Virus record (IMG/VR): IMGVR_UViG_3300030104_003924
Span: 6,647-70,646 of that record
DNA: 64,000 bases
Strand: one strand, 5' to 3'
Source: a virus
The translations under genes and the position numbers were made by a program. Of the stretch, positions 1-5,153 are shown piece by piece (position 1 is the stretch's first letter; each line of letters begins with the position of its first letter). The notes under the pieces are model-generated. The model ran no database searches. It had not been told where the DNA came from and was given only the letters and a program-made list of their open reading frames with translations.

Positions 1-140
1 AATTTTGGTGTAGTAAACTCGTTGCTAAACTTTACATACATATCATTACAAGCTGCCGATATACAATCAGGACAGTGTTTTAGTTCTTCATCTGTTCGCC
101 AAGCGAAATATTCTTTTACTTTTTTACTAGTTAATTTCAT
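1..140 (-). CDS. Partial small protein with a CPDC motif, cut by the left edge
   Basis: An open frame starts with ATG at 140 on the minus strand and runs off the window after 46 codons without a stop. It begins MKLTSKKVKEYFAWRTDEEL and contains HCPDC followed seven residues later by another Cys, which could be part of a metal-binding knuckle. It lies directly downstream of, and only one base away from, the stop of the 142-579 gene, so the two are probably co-transcribed from the promoter-like element at 600-633. I do not recognise the family. Confidence 0.55.
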   Translation of the reverse strand, partial: MKLTSKKVKEYFAWRTDEELKHCPDCISAACNDMYVKFSNEFTTPK

Positions 141-141
141 A

Positions 142-579
142 TTATATAATTTTTTCTGCTACAGTTTGTGTATTTAATTGGTCAGCAACTTGTTCAGCTT
201 CTCTATCATCTCTTGCATTTTCTTCATCAGTTGGGCAATCAGCTTCTTTAAATAAGTTGTGTACTTTAGATACTATCATTTCAGTTAACTCATAAGTATC
301 TTGTAAATCTATACTTTCTAACTGTACTCTACCATCATAGTCAAGACTAAAGTCAGTCTCATAGTTGTCACAATCACTAAAGCTGTAGTTTTCAATAGCT
401 TGTTCAACAGCCTCTTGAATATTATCAAGTTGCATAGGTGTTAACTCTGGTTTATTAAAGTCTTCTAATTGTTTTTCTAATAAAGATATCTGTACCTTAT
501 GGTCAGTTAACTTGTCATTTGTTTCGCTTTGTAACAGCTTTAACGCTGCTAAATTTGTTTCTAATTGTTCTTTTGTCAT
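142..579 (-). CDS. Acidic coiled-coil protein of unknown function
   Basis: 145 residues. The N-terminal third (about residues 5-40) has a heptad-like pattern rich in L, K, E and Q, so a coiled coil is likely; the rest is strongly acidic. No signal peptide or membrane segment is visible. It has its own promoter-like module ending about 20 bases upstream and an A/T-rich leader with no Shine-Dalgarno sequence. It is followed immediately by the partial gene at the left edge. Function unknown; a small early protein acting on host or replication machinery is a guess from position only. Confidence 0.7.
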   Translation of the reverse strand: MTKEQLETNLAALKLLQSETNDKLTDHKVQISLLEKQLEDFNKPELTPMQLDNIQEAVEQAIENYSFSDCDNYETDFSLDYDGRVQLESIDLQDTYELTEMIVSKVHNLFKEADCPTDEENARDDREAEQVADQLNTQTVAEKII

Positions 580-599
580 GTTTTTATTATTTATTTAAT

Positions 600-633
600 T
601 ATATTATCCTACTTTATTCGTATTTATTTTGTA
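600..633 (-). promoter_or_regulatory. Promoter-like module, copy 1
   Basis: On the minus strand it reads TACAA, 4 nt, AATACGA, 9 nt, GATAATATA, and ends about 20 bases before the start of the 142-579 gene. Five other copies in this window keep the same two spacings exactly. Confidence 0.75.
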
Positions 634-699
634 TAAAACGAAGGTAATGCCGTTCTGAGCGTGTCTAGAAGACTCTTACTAGTACATTACTCTTCGTAT

Positions 700-1140
700 A
701 TTTGTAACTAGTGAGGAATCGAACCTCATACTCGTCAGTAATACCTTCAGTACTAATCAGCTCGTAAAAACGTTTACGTATTAGCACCTACTCCTGTATC
801 TAGTTTCCCGCTCCCAACAGCACGGATTGCATCGAGTACCCACAAAAAGGAGTACCGAGGATTACCGCTATCGCTTAAGGAGCTAGTGTCATGCGAGTAA
901 GATTGTGTTTACAATGGATTCCGTCCGACCGTTTATCTTTTGTAAATCACATACACGTCTCGCGCACACTATATTTGAGGTGGGGCAGGTGTGGTTCTAC
1001 CGAGTTTCGGTAAGCCGAGTTTCGGTTCTGCTTTATCCTGCCGTTTGTGTTACGCAAATAATATTGAGTTCAATAGTATAACTATAGTCGTCTTAGCTCA
1101 ACCAGTCCGGGCAACACATTACCACCCTCACCTCATTATT
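700..1140 (-). ncRNA. Probable structured noncoding RNA region with a tRNA-like T-arm
   Basis: No credible gene occupies about 600 bases here. By my count 781-1140 is about 46% G+C, far above the flanking A/T-rich genes. On the minus strand there is a perfect T-arm at 712-728: a 5-bp stem (TGAGG/CCTCA) closing the loop TTCGATT. A six-base stem GGCAGG/CCTGCC (984-989 with 1037-1042) encloses two copies of a small hairpin with CCGA/TCGG arms at 1000-1010 and 1015-1025. I could not fold a full cloverleaf: bases 705-711 pair imperfectly with 800-806, giving about 100 nt, too long for an ordinary tRNA. Possibilities are a tmRNA-like RNA, a divergent tRNA next to a large ornate phage RNA (GOLLD/ROOL-type), or decayed tRNA genes. 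Ends and strand are uncertain. Confidence 0.45.
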
Positions 1141-1175
1141 CGTACCATACTCCGTACACCTTAACTCCTTTTACT

Positions 1176-1343
1176 TCATTGTACAGTACTTTTTTCTTTA
1201 TTGGTTTTTCCTTTAACTGGCTTTTGTCCCAGTATTTTGGATTCTTGCTGTTTAGCTTTTTCTTTTTGCTCATATTCTTTCATTTTTCTGATTAATTTCT
1301 TATCTTGATCTTCTTTTGTGAAATATTCTATTATTCTTCTCAT
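1176..1343 (-). CDS. Short highly charged protein, unknown
   Basis: 55 codons, starting MRRIIEYFTKEDQDKKLIRK and very rich in K, E and Q; probably helical. Its ATG overlaps the TGA of the upstream gene (sequence ATGA at 1340-1343), the usual arrangement for translational coupling, which is the main reason to believe it. It lies between the 1340-1984 gene and the structured RNA region. Family not recognised. Confidence 0.5.
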   Translation of the reverse strand: MRRIIEYFTKEDQDKKLIRKMKEYEQKEKAKQQESKILGQKPVKGKTNKEKSTVQ

Positions 1344-1984
1344 ATTACTTTATATCTTTTACCATTTACTGTCACTGATAAATCGTTTAGCATTCCTTTG
1401 TAATCTACTTCGGCGGCCGCATAACCATTATTATACGCTTCATTATACTTGTCTTGTGTCAAATTATCACTTTCATACATCCACTTTGGATAAAACTCGC
1501 CATTTGGCACTTGATTAGCATTTTTTATGTAATAGTTTTTAACACAATACTTTATTAAATACTCTAGTCTATCTATTTCTATTGGTATTAGTACACAACC
1601 TCTTGTCTCGAACTTTCTGTACTTACCAGTCCATTTCTGAGTGTATTCACCGTTATCATGCCAAATAGTTTCATAATCTTTGAAATACATTGGTTCACTT
1701 TGACATCTCTTATTGAGTTGGTAGTTACTGTAACCACTATTTTGGTTACGCACATAACCTGTCTTGAAACTAGCCACTTCAATAAACTTAGGATTTTGTT
1801 CTGGCCAATTATTTTTTATTGGTAATCGCCAAACTATTGTACCATTTTTCTCTTGTCTTTTTGTGCTAACATCCTCAATACCAAGTAGTTGCATTTGCTC
1901 CCATACTTTTTCGTATCTAGTGTCACCTATATATTTCTCGTAATATCTTTGATTTTTCTCGTGTTCTTTATCGTATTTATTCAT
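1340..1984 (-). CDS. Conserved-looking hypothetical protein, Tyr/Asn/Lys-rich
   Basis: 214 residues without signal peptide or membrane segment, rich in Y, N, K and W. The N-terminal part (MNKYDKEHEKNQRYYEKYIG) is charged; the middle contains several aromatic clusters, and the end is GKRYKVI. It is the largest gene of the leftward cluster and has its own promoter-like module (1999-2032) just upstream. It is coupled by an ATGA overlap to the small downstream gene. I do not recognise it. Confidence 0.7.
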   Translation of the reverse strand: MNKYDKEHEKNQRYYEKYIGDTRYEKVWEQMQLLGIEDVSTKRQEKNGTIVWRLPIKNNWPEQNPKFIEVASFKTGYVRNQNSGYSNYQLNKRCQSEPMYFKDYETIWHDNGEYTQKWTGKYRKFETRGCVLIPIEIDRLEYLIKYCVKNYYIKNANQVPNGEFYPKWMYESDNLTQDKYNEAYNNGYAAAEVDYKGMLNDLSVTVNGKRYKVI

Positions 1985-1998
1985 ATTGTTTATTTATA

Positions 1999-2032
1999 TA
2001 TATTATCCTTTAGTGTTCGTATTTGTTTTGTA
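1999..2032 (-). promoter_or_regulatory. Promoter-like module, copy 2
   Basis: Same 34-bp architecture on the minus strand (TACAA, 4 nt, AATACGA, 9 nt, GATAATATA), 15 bases upstream of the start of the 1340-1984 gene. It overlaps the last codons of the upstream 59-aa gene, so the promoter is embedded in coding sequence. Confidence 0.75.
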
Positions 2033-2182
2033 ATCTAAACTTGCTTCAACACCCATTTTATGACCTTGAGCATAAGCTCTGTCCATAGCTTCCATTTTCA
2101 TTTGAACTATAGCTTCTCTCACTTCTTCTCTTATAATGGAATTAATAATCCACCTCTTTAATAGTATATCTACTTCTTCCAT
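2003..2182 (-). CDS. 59-aa hypothetical protein
   Basis: ATG at 2182, TAA at 2003-2005. The sequence begins MEEVDILLKRWIINSIIREE and is mostly amphipathic helix up to about residue 40. Its start lies inside the end of the upstream 2170-2382 gene (13-base overlap), which suggests coupled translation. Its last nine codons coincide with promoter-like module copy 2. Function unknown. Confidence 0.55.
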   Translation of the reverse strand: MEEVDILLKRWIINSIIREEVREAIVQMKMEAMDRAYAQGHKMGVEASLDYKTNTNTKG

Positions 2183-2382
2183 GTTCTTATTATTTCTTCG
2201 TTATCATGAGTCATCCACTCACAGTTTTGTAAATTATGACCAGCGTGAGTTAAAAACTCTTCACAACTCTCCTCGTCTGGGTCCCAACCAATGTAAGTAA
2301 AACCACTGTTTATTTTATATTGGAATACTTTTCCAACTTCAAAATCTAATACTGTTATTATATTTGCTATTTCTCTGTTCAT
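2170..2382 (-). CDS. 70-aa acidic hypothetical protein
   Basis: Begins MNREIANIITVLDFEVGKVF; the body contains GWDPDEESCEEFLTHAGHNL and ends in a charged helix. No export signal. It is the third gene of a leftward operon (2587-2760, 2388-2600, this gene, 2003-2182) that follows promoter-like module copy 3. Unknown function. Confidence 0.6.
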   Translation of the reverse strand: MNREIANIITVLDFEVGKVFQYKINSGFTYIGWDPDEESCEEFLTHAGHNLQNCEWMTHDNEEIIRTWKK

Positions 2383-2387
2383 ATTTA

Positions 2388-2600
2388 TTATTTTAATAGT
2401 GTTCCATAACCTCTTCGCTGAGTCATCTTGGATATGCGAGCAGCGTCACTGCTTGACATAATCTGTATGGAATTTCCGGTCTTGTGGTTTATAAGTGGAG
2501 CACAACCATATTGCTCGGTAGTTGAGCAGTCTACGCATACTTTGAACCCAAGAGTAACTCGGCCTTGAGGTATTAAATTATTACATTTACACTGCAACAT
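2388..2600 (-). CDS. Small C4 zinc-finger protein, DksA/TraR-like
   Basis: I choose the ATG at 2600 (70 aa) rather than the further upstream in-frame ATG, because the recognisable family part begins MLQCKCNNLIPQGRVTLGF and continues KVCVDCS. Cysteines in CxC ... IPxxR ... CxxC spacing resemble the zinc-binding C-terminal domain of DksA/TraR-type proteins, which bind the RNA polymerase secondary channel in bacteria. The C-terminal part (HKTGNSIQIM ... QRRGYGTLLK) is a tail I associate with phage members of this group. The start overlaps the end of the upstream gene by 14 bases. A role in modulating host transcription is inference from family resemblance. Confidence 0.55.
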   Translation of the reverse strand: MLQCKCNNLIPQGRVTLGFKVCVDCSTTEQYGCAPLINHKTGNSIQIMSSSDAARISKMTQRRGYGTLLK

Positions 2601-2760
2601 AAGTGAAGCCTTTATAGTTAAACCATTCAGTGATGTAAGAATTACCATCTTCATCCACTTCACCAAATCTAGTAGAAGCTAATTGGCAAACAGTGTATGG
2701 TTTATAAATTATTTGATTTAATTGAATGTAATTGTTTTTTAGAAATTTAATTTTGTTCAT
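2587..2760 (-). CDS. 57-aa hypothetical protein
   Basis: ATG at 2760, TAA at 2587-2589. It begins MNKIKFLKNNYIQLNQIIYK and ends WFNYKGFTYVAV. It is the first gene after promoter-like module copy 3, with an A/T leader of about 20 bases, and overlaps the zinc-finger gene by 14 bases in another frame. Family unknown; the promoter placement and gene overlap support it being real. Confidence 0.5.
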   Translation of the reverse strand: MNKIKFLKNNYIQLNQIIYKPYTVCQLASTRFGEVDEDGNSYITEWFNYKGFTYVAV

Positions 2761-2779
2761 ATTATATATTTTATTTGAT

Positions 2780-2813
2780 TATATTATCGTTCTATTGTCG
2801 TATTTGATTTGTA
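2780..2813 (-). promoter_or_regulatory. Promoter-like module, copy 3
   Basis: Minus-strand TACAA, 4 nt, AATACGA, 9 nt, GATAATATA, about 20 bases upstream of the 57-aa gene start. It heads a four-gene leftward operon. Confidence 0.75.
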
Positions 2814-2814
2814 T

Positions 2815-2880
2815 TTATTCGTCTAGTAAATAACTACCTATCATTATAGTTATTAATATTAGTATTATCCACGCTCCCAT
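2815..2880 (-). CDS. 21-aa single-span membrane micropeptide
   Basis: ATG at 2880 overlaps the TAA of the upstream gene as TAATG; stop TAA at 2815-2817. The peptide is MGAWIILILITIMIGSYLLD plus E: almost entirely one hydrophobic helix with an acidic end. The stop-start overlap and the fully hydrophobic composition argue that it is translated. A second such peptide occurs at 60664-60741. Possible roles (small holin- or antiholin-like peptide, membrane modulator) are guesses. Confidence 0.4.
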   Translation of the reverse strand: MGAWIILILITIMIGSYLLDE

Positions 2881-3137
2881 TAGTCTAAATTATCTCTATT
2901 TCCTGTTAATATTCCACTCTTTTTGTCTAATTCTATACAGTTAGCGATTGCATTTGCTAATAAATCTTGCGAGTTTTGACTATTAAACCAATCTTCCTTC
3001 TCCCACACGTAGTAAATCCACTCGTTCGCTTCATAAGCAGTTTCAAAGTAATTATCATATTTATTACCATAACTATCAGTTACTTTCGCGTGATACCAAG
3101 TATTATTATTCTTTCTTGTTATACTAAAATCTCTCAT
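2880..3137 (-). CDS. 85-aa hypothetical protein
   Basis: Begins MRDFSITRKNNNTWYHAKVT with alternating polar and aromatic residues typical of a small beta structure, then a Trp-rich stretch (NEWIYYVWEKEDW) and a helical C-terminus. No signal peptide. Follows the 3146-3385 gene by 8 bases and is coupled through TAATG to the 21-aa membrane peptide. Function unknown. Confidence 0.6.
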   Translation of the reverse strand: MRDFSITRKNNNTWYHAKVTDSYGNKYDNYFETAYEANEWIYYVWEKEDWFNSQNSQDLLANAIANCIELDKKSGILTGNRDNLD

Positions 3138-3145
3138 ATCTTATT

Positions 3146-3385
3146 TTATTTTAATAGTAGTTTATAATTTCCTTCTAAGTTTTTCACTCTTTCTTGTGCA
3201 AATTTCATTGCTGATTCAAGAGTATAAAATCCAGCAGAGCTAGTTGAGTAATATCCTACAACATCAGTGATTACTCTTACTATGAACCAATCAGTATGTG
3301 ACTCTAATGATACCACTCTTATTTCTTTCTTATTCTCTTGTCGTGGAATAGAGAACCACAAGTCTTTTAATTCATTTCTAGTCAT
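3146..3385 (-). CDS. 79-aa hypothetical protein
   Basis: Begins MTRNELKDLWFSIPRQENKK; the pattern is helix, three or four beta strands (IRVVSLE, WFIVRVITDVVGYY), then a C-terminal amphipathic helix. No export signal. It sits between the exported 3401-3676 protein and the 2880-3137 protein in the same leftward operon. Not recognised. Confidence 0.6.
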   Translation of the reverse strand: MTRNELKDLWFSIPRQENKKEIRVVSLESHTDWFIVRVITDVVGYYSTSSAGFYTLESAMKFAQERVKNLEGNYKLLLK

Positions 3386-3400
3386 AATTTCTATATTTTA

Positions 3401-3676
3401 TTAATTATTTTTAGTATAAGCGAGGTATAATTCTTCACGCATTAGTGTTAACCAATAGTTACTTCCCCATTGTTCTTCATAAGAACCACAAGAGCAATCT
3501 TCACCATTGTATTGAGCTTCTTCAATATCTTGTTGTTGCCACTCAAGTATATCATCTATAGTGGCTATCATTTCTCTCACTTCCCACTTTGTTAATTCTA
3601 CTTTTGGCTCACTCATTTGCCCATAACTCATTCCTGCAATTAATAGTGCTGCAACACTCATTTTGATTTTCTTCAT
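3401..3676 (-). CDS. Small exported protein with signal peptide
   Basis: 91 residues. The start MKKIKMSVAALLIAGMSYGQ is a clear Sec signal peptide with a probable cleavage before or after Gln-20; the mature part is acidic, with WEVREMIATIDDILEWQQQD and a CxC pair (EDCSCG), ending in an aromatic helix (YWLTLMREELYLAYTKNN). Small exported proteins of this kind recur in phages of marine Bacteroidota as I know them, but their function is not established. It would act in the periplasm or at the envelope. First protein gene downstream of the tRNA-like element. Confidence 0.65.
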   Translation of the reverse strand: MKKIKMSVAALLIAGMSYGQMSEPKVELTKWEVREMIATIDDILEWQQQDIEEAQYNGEDCSCGSYEEQWGSNYWLTLMREELYLAYTKNN

Positions 3677-3699
3677 AATTTTAATTTATTGTTTATATT

Positions 3700-3818
3700 G
3701 TAGTGTGGAGTAGAATCGAACTACTAATAACCATTCACACTTATCGACTAAACGACATGATACATTCGCATTTTTTATAACTCGCTAAACGTTATTCAAC
3801 TACGAGTTGAGACACTAC
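3700..3818 (-). ncRNA. tRNA-like element with a perfect T-arm
   Basis: On the minus strand, 3709-3725 is a T-arm (stem AGTAG/CTACT, loop TTCGATT). The outer ends pair perfectly over seven bases (GTAGTGT at 3818-3812 with ACACTAC at 3706-3700), like an acceptor stem. A D-arm-like CTCG/CGAG stem lies near the 5' end. Against an ordinary tRNA: two unpaired bases lie between T-arm and acceptor, I see no convincing anticodon arm, and the length is about 119 nt. It could be a divergent tRNA with a long variable arm, a decayed tRNA, or a tRNA-mimic RNA or processing signal between 3872-4102 and 3401-3676. Confidence 0.4.
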
Positions 3819-3871
3819 ACGCTAATAAGCACTTCACGTGGAGTTACTACTTCTCAGATTTCTACTACTAA

Positions 3872-4102
3872 TTATAGCGCTAATTCTCTGCAGAATGCTG
3901 GAATTGCATTACTATTAGTGTATGATTTGTACTTAGCAAAACAATTCATTGCTTCAAATCTTTCTTTATGTGCATTATACACTTCATCATGATTATATGA
4001 TACTTTTTCTTGTTTTTTGTTTACAAAAGTTATAATTGTATTTTTACCGATTAATGACTTTCTGATTACAAATCTTTTTGTTTCTAATTTACTTACTGAC
4101 AT
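3872..4102 (-). CDS. 76-aa basic hypothetical protein
   Basis: Begins MSVSKLETKRFVIRKSLIGK and continues as a likely beta hairpin (NTIITFVNKKQEKVSYN) followed by a helical region with two cysteines. No export signal. It is the first sizeable leftward gene after the divergent region and follows promoter-like module copy 4 with a leader of about 40 bases. Unknown function. Confidence 0.6.
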   Translation of the reverse strand: MSVSKLETKRFVIRKSLIGKNTIITFVNKKQEKVSYNHDEVYNAHKERFEAMNCFAKYKSYTNSNAIPAFCRELAL

Positions 4103-4141
4103 AGTTTTATTTATTTAATTATTATTTATTTTATTTACATT

Positions 4142-4175
4142 TATATTATCTACATTGAGTCGTATTTACATTGTA
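4142..4175 (-). promoter_or_regulatory. Promoter-like module, copy 4, closest to the T7 promoter
   Basis: Minus strand TACAA, 4 nt, AATACGA, 9 nt, GATAATATA. From AATACGACTCA onward, 15 of 17 bases match the T7 class III promoter from -16 to +1, and the G of GATAAT falls exactly where the T7 +1 G would be. Confidence 0.75.
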
Positions 4176-4193
4176 TAAAAGTATACTAATTGT

Positions 4194-4259
4194 TTAATTG
4201 ATATTATTAGTTAGTATGTATTGCTCTGCGACTCTCACTGTGTAATTGTTATTTAGCAT
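4194..4259 (-). CDS. Possible 21-aa leader peptide
   Basis: A 21-codon frame (MLNNNYTVRVAEQYILTNN and two more residues) starts about 20 bases after promoter-like module copy 5 and stops before module copy 4. The only support is its position directly behind a promoter; a short noncoding leader RNA is equally possible. Confidence 0.25.
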   Translation of the reverse strand: MLNNNYTVRVAEQYILTNNIN

Positions 4260-4280
4260 TTGTTTGTTTGTATTTACATT

Positions 4281-4314
4281 TATATTATCCAACAACAGTC
4301 GTATTAATATTGTA
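4281..4314 (-). promoter_or_regulatory. Promoter-like module, copy 5
   Basis: Minus strand TACAA, 4 nt, AATACGA, 9 nt, GATAATATA, with TTAATACGACT matching the T7 promoter core. It is the outermost leftward copy and lies 25 bases from the rightward copy 6, forming a divergent pair. Confidence 0.75.
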
Positions 4315-4339
4315 AAATAAAAATGTGAAAATATATAAA

Positions 4340-4373
4340 TACAATTTAATTACGAAAAGAAATAGATAATATA
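4340..4373 (+). promoter_or_regulatory. Promoter-like module, copy 6, the only rightward copy
   Basis: Plus strand TACAA, 4 nt, ATTACGA (one mismatch to AATACGA), 9 nt, GATAATATA. Spacing is identical to the leftward copies. It points toward the late block, whose first gene starts about 260 bases downstream. Confidence 0.65.
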
Positions 4374-4636
4374 AATATGAAAAGCAAAACGCAAACGAAA
4401 TTGTAAAACGAAGACAAAAATAGCGGGACCGGGCGAAAAAAAGCTGATTTAAATGGGGGAGGGGGCCCCAAAAAAGGAAAAGCAACGCTTGACCCCAATG
4501 TTTGCAATATCCCGAGGTACCGGTACCTTTATATATAAGTACCCGTATATGTGACATAAGGTAGTTAAATATTATTAGTAACACCCTATTGTCACACTTT
4601 TGTAAATAATCACTTTACTATGTGATAATAAAGAAT
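4374..4636 (+). other. Divergent intergenic region with GC island and palindrome
   Basis: About 260 bases with no convincing gene. It holds a G-rich tract followed by GGGGCCCC (4455-4469), a GC patch at 4425-4435, a perfect 14-bp palindrome AGGTACCGGTACCT (4515-4528) and an inverted repeat TATGT-G-ACATA (4548-4558), with related TGTCACA and TATGTGATA words nearby (4590-4627). These look like protein-binding sites near a divergent promoter. They could form an operator, a packaging start or a replication origin; I cannot choose between these from sequence. Confidence 0.4.
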
Positions 4637-4903
4637 ATGAGAAACTCACCACTATTAGGATTTATAAAGAAGAACTGTAGATGCACTGGTCCTTGCCAAT
4701 GTCTTTCAACGGAAGGGTATAAAAGGAATTCACCGGATGTTAAAAAGAAGATGAATATTATACCATCTGGAGACATAACTATGAAGGGTGTTGATTTCAA
4801 AGTTAGAGGTGAAGATAATCTTGGTAACGTAAAGATTATGAAACCAGGTAAGAATTACAAATTTCCTGGAACTATAGTAAAGGAAACCAAATACAAGAAA
4901 TAA
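4637..4903 (+). CDS. Small basic protein with N-terminal NSPL tag
   Basis: I choose ATG 4637 (88 aa) over the upstream in-frame GTG, because the protein then begins MRNSPLLGFIKKNCRCTGPC, placing the SP-L motif at the N-terminus as in the other tagged proteins. Residues 12-20 carry a C-x-C-x3-C-x-C cysteine cluster that could bind metal. The rest is basic (VKKKMNIIPSGD, MKPGKNYKFPGTIV). First gene of the rightward block. Function unknown; possible virion-associated or DNA-associated protein. Confidence 0.55.
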   Translation: MRNSPLLGFIKKNCRCTGPCQCLSTEGYKRNSPDVKKKMNIIPSGDITMKGVDFKVRGEDNLGNVKIMKPGKNYKFPGTIVKETKYKK

Positions 4904-4904
4904 C

Positions 4905-5153
4905 ATGGCTTACAAGATGAAGGGTTCTACATTTTACGGTAAAGGAAATCAATCACCTTTGAAGCAAAAGTATCCAAGCAGAAACAAACAAAAACAAATT
5001 AACGAAAAGGTTAAGGGTAAGGAAAATAGTGCAAAACACACTTTAGCTTTAGGGCCAGTTCCAGATGACTGGGTAAAAAAAGAACCTTATGGACCTGGTA
5101 AAACAATCAAAAGACACAAAGAAATTTATCCTAACCTCAAATTACATAAATAA
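4905..5153 (+). CDS. Basic SP[A/L]K-tag protein
   Basis: 82 residues, beginning MAYKMKGSTFYGKGNQSPLK; the remainder is lysine-rich with no predicted fold I can name (GPVPDDWVKKEPYGPGKTIK). The tag YKMKGSTFYG-x-GN-x-SP-x-K is nearly the same as that of the 12600-12914 protein. The stop overlaps the next start as TAATG. The tag is seen in sequence; its role is unknown. Confidence 0.6.
   Translation: MAYKMKGSTFYGKGNQSPLKQKYPSRNKQKQINEKVKGKENSAKHTLALGPVPDDWVKKEPYGPGKTIKRHKEIYPNLKLHK

Noticed and set aside
1095-1115. AGTCCGGGC resembling the conserved core of RNase P RNA
   Set aside because: The match is short, lacks the preceding GAGGAA, and no second conserved region follows at the right distance.
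700-1140. Firm tmRNA annotation
   Set aside because: A T-arm is present, but I found neither a TTCGAC-type 5' end, nor an acceptor partner at tmRNA distance, nor a tag frame ending ALAA; kept only as one option for the RNA region.
4285-4584. 99-codon leftward frame in the divergent region
   Set aside because: It covers both promoter modules 5 and 6, the GC island and the palindrome; its product is Phe/Tyr/Leu-rich as expected from translating A/T-rich noncoding DNA backwards.
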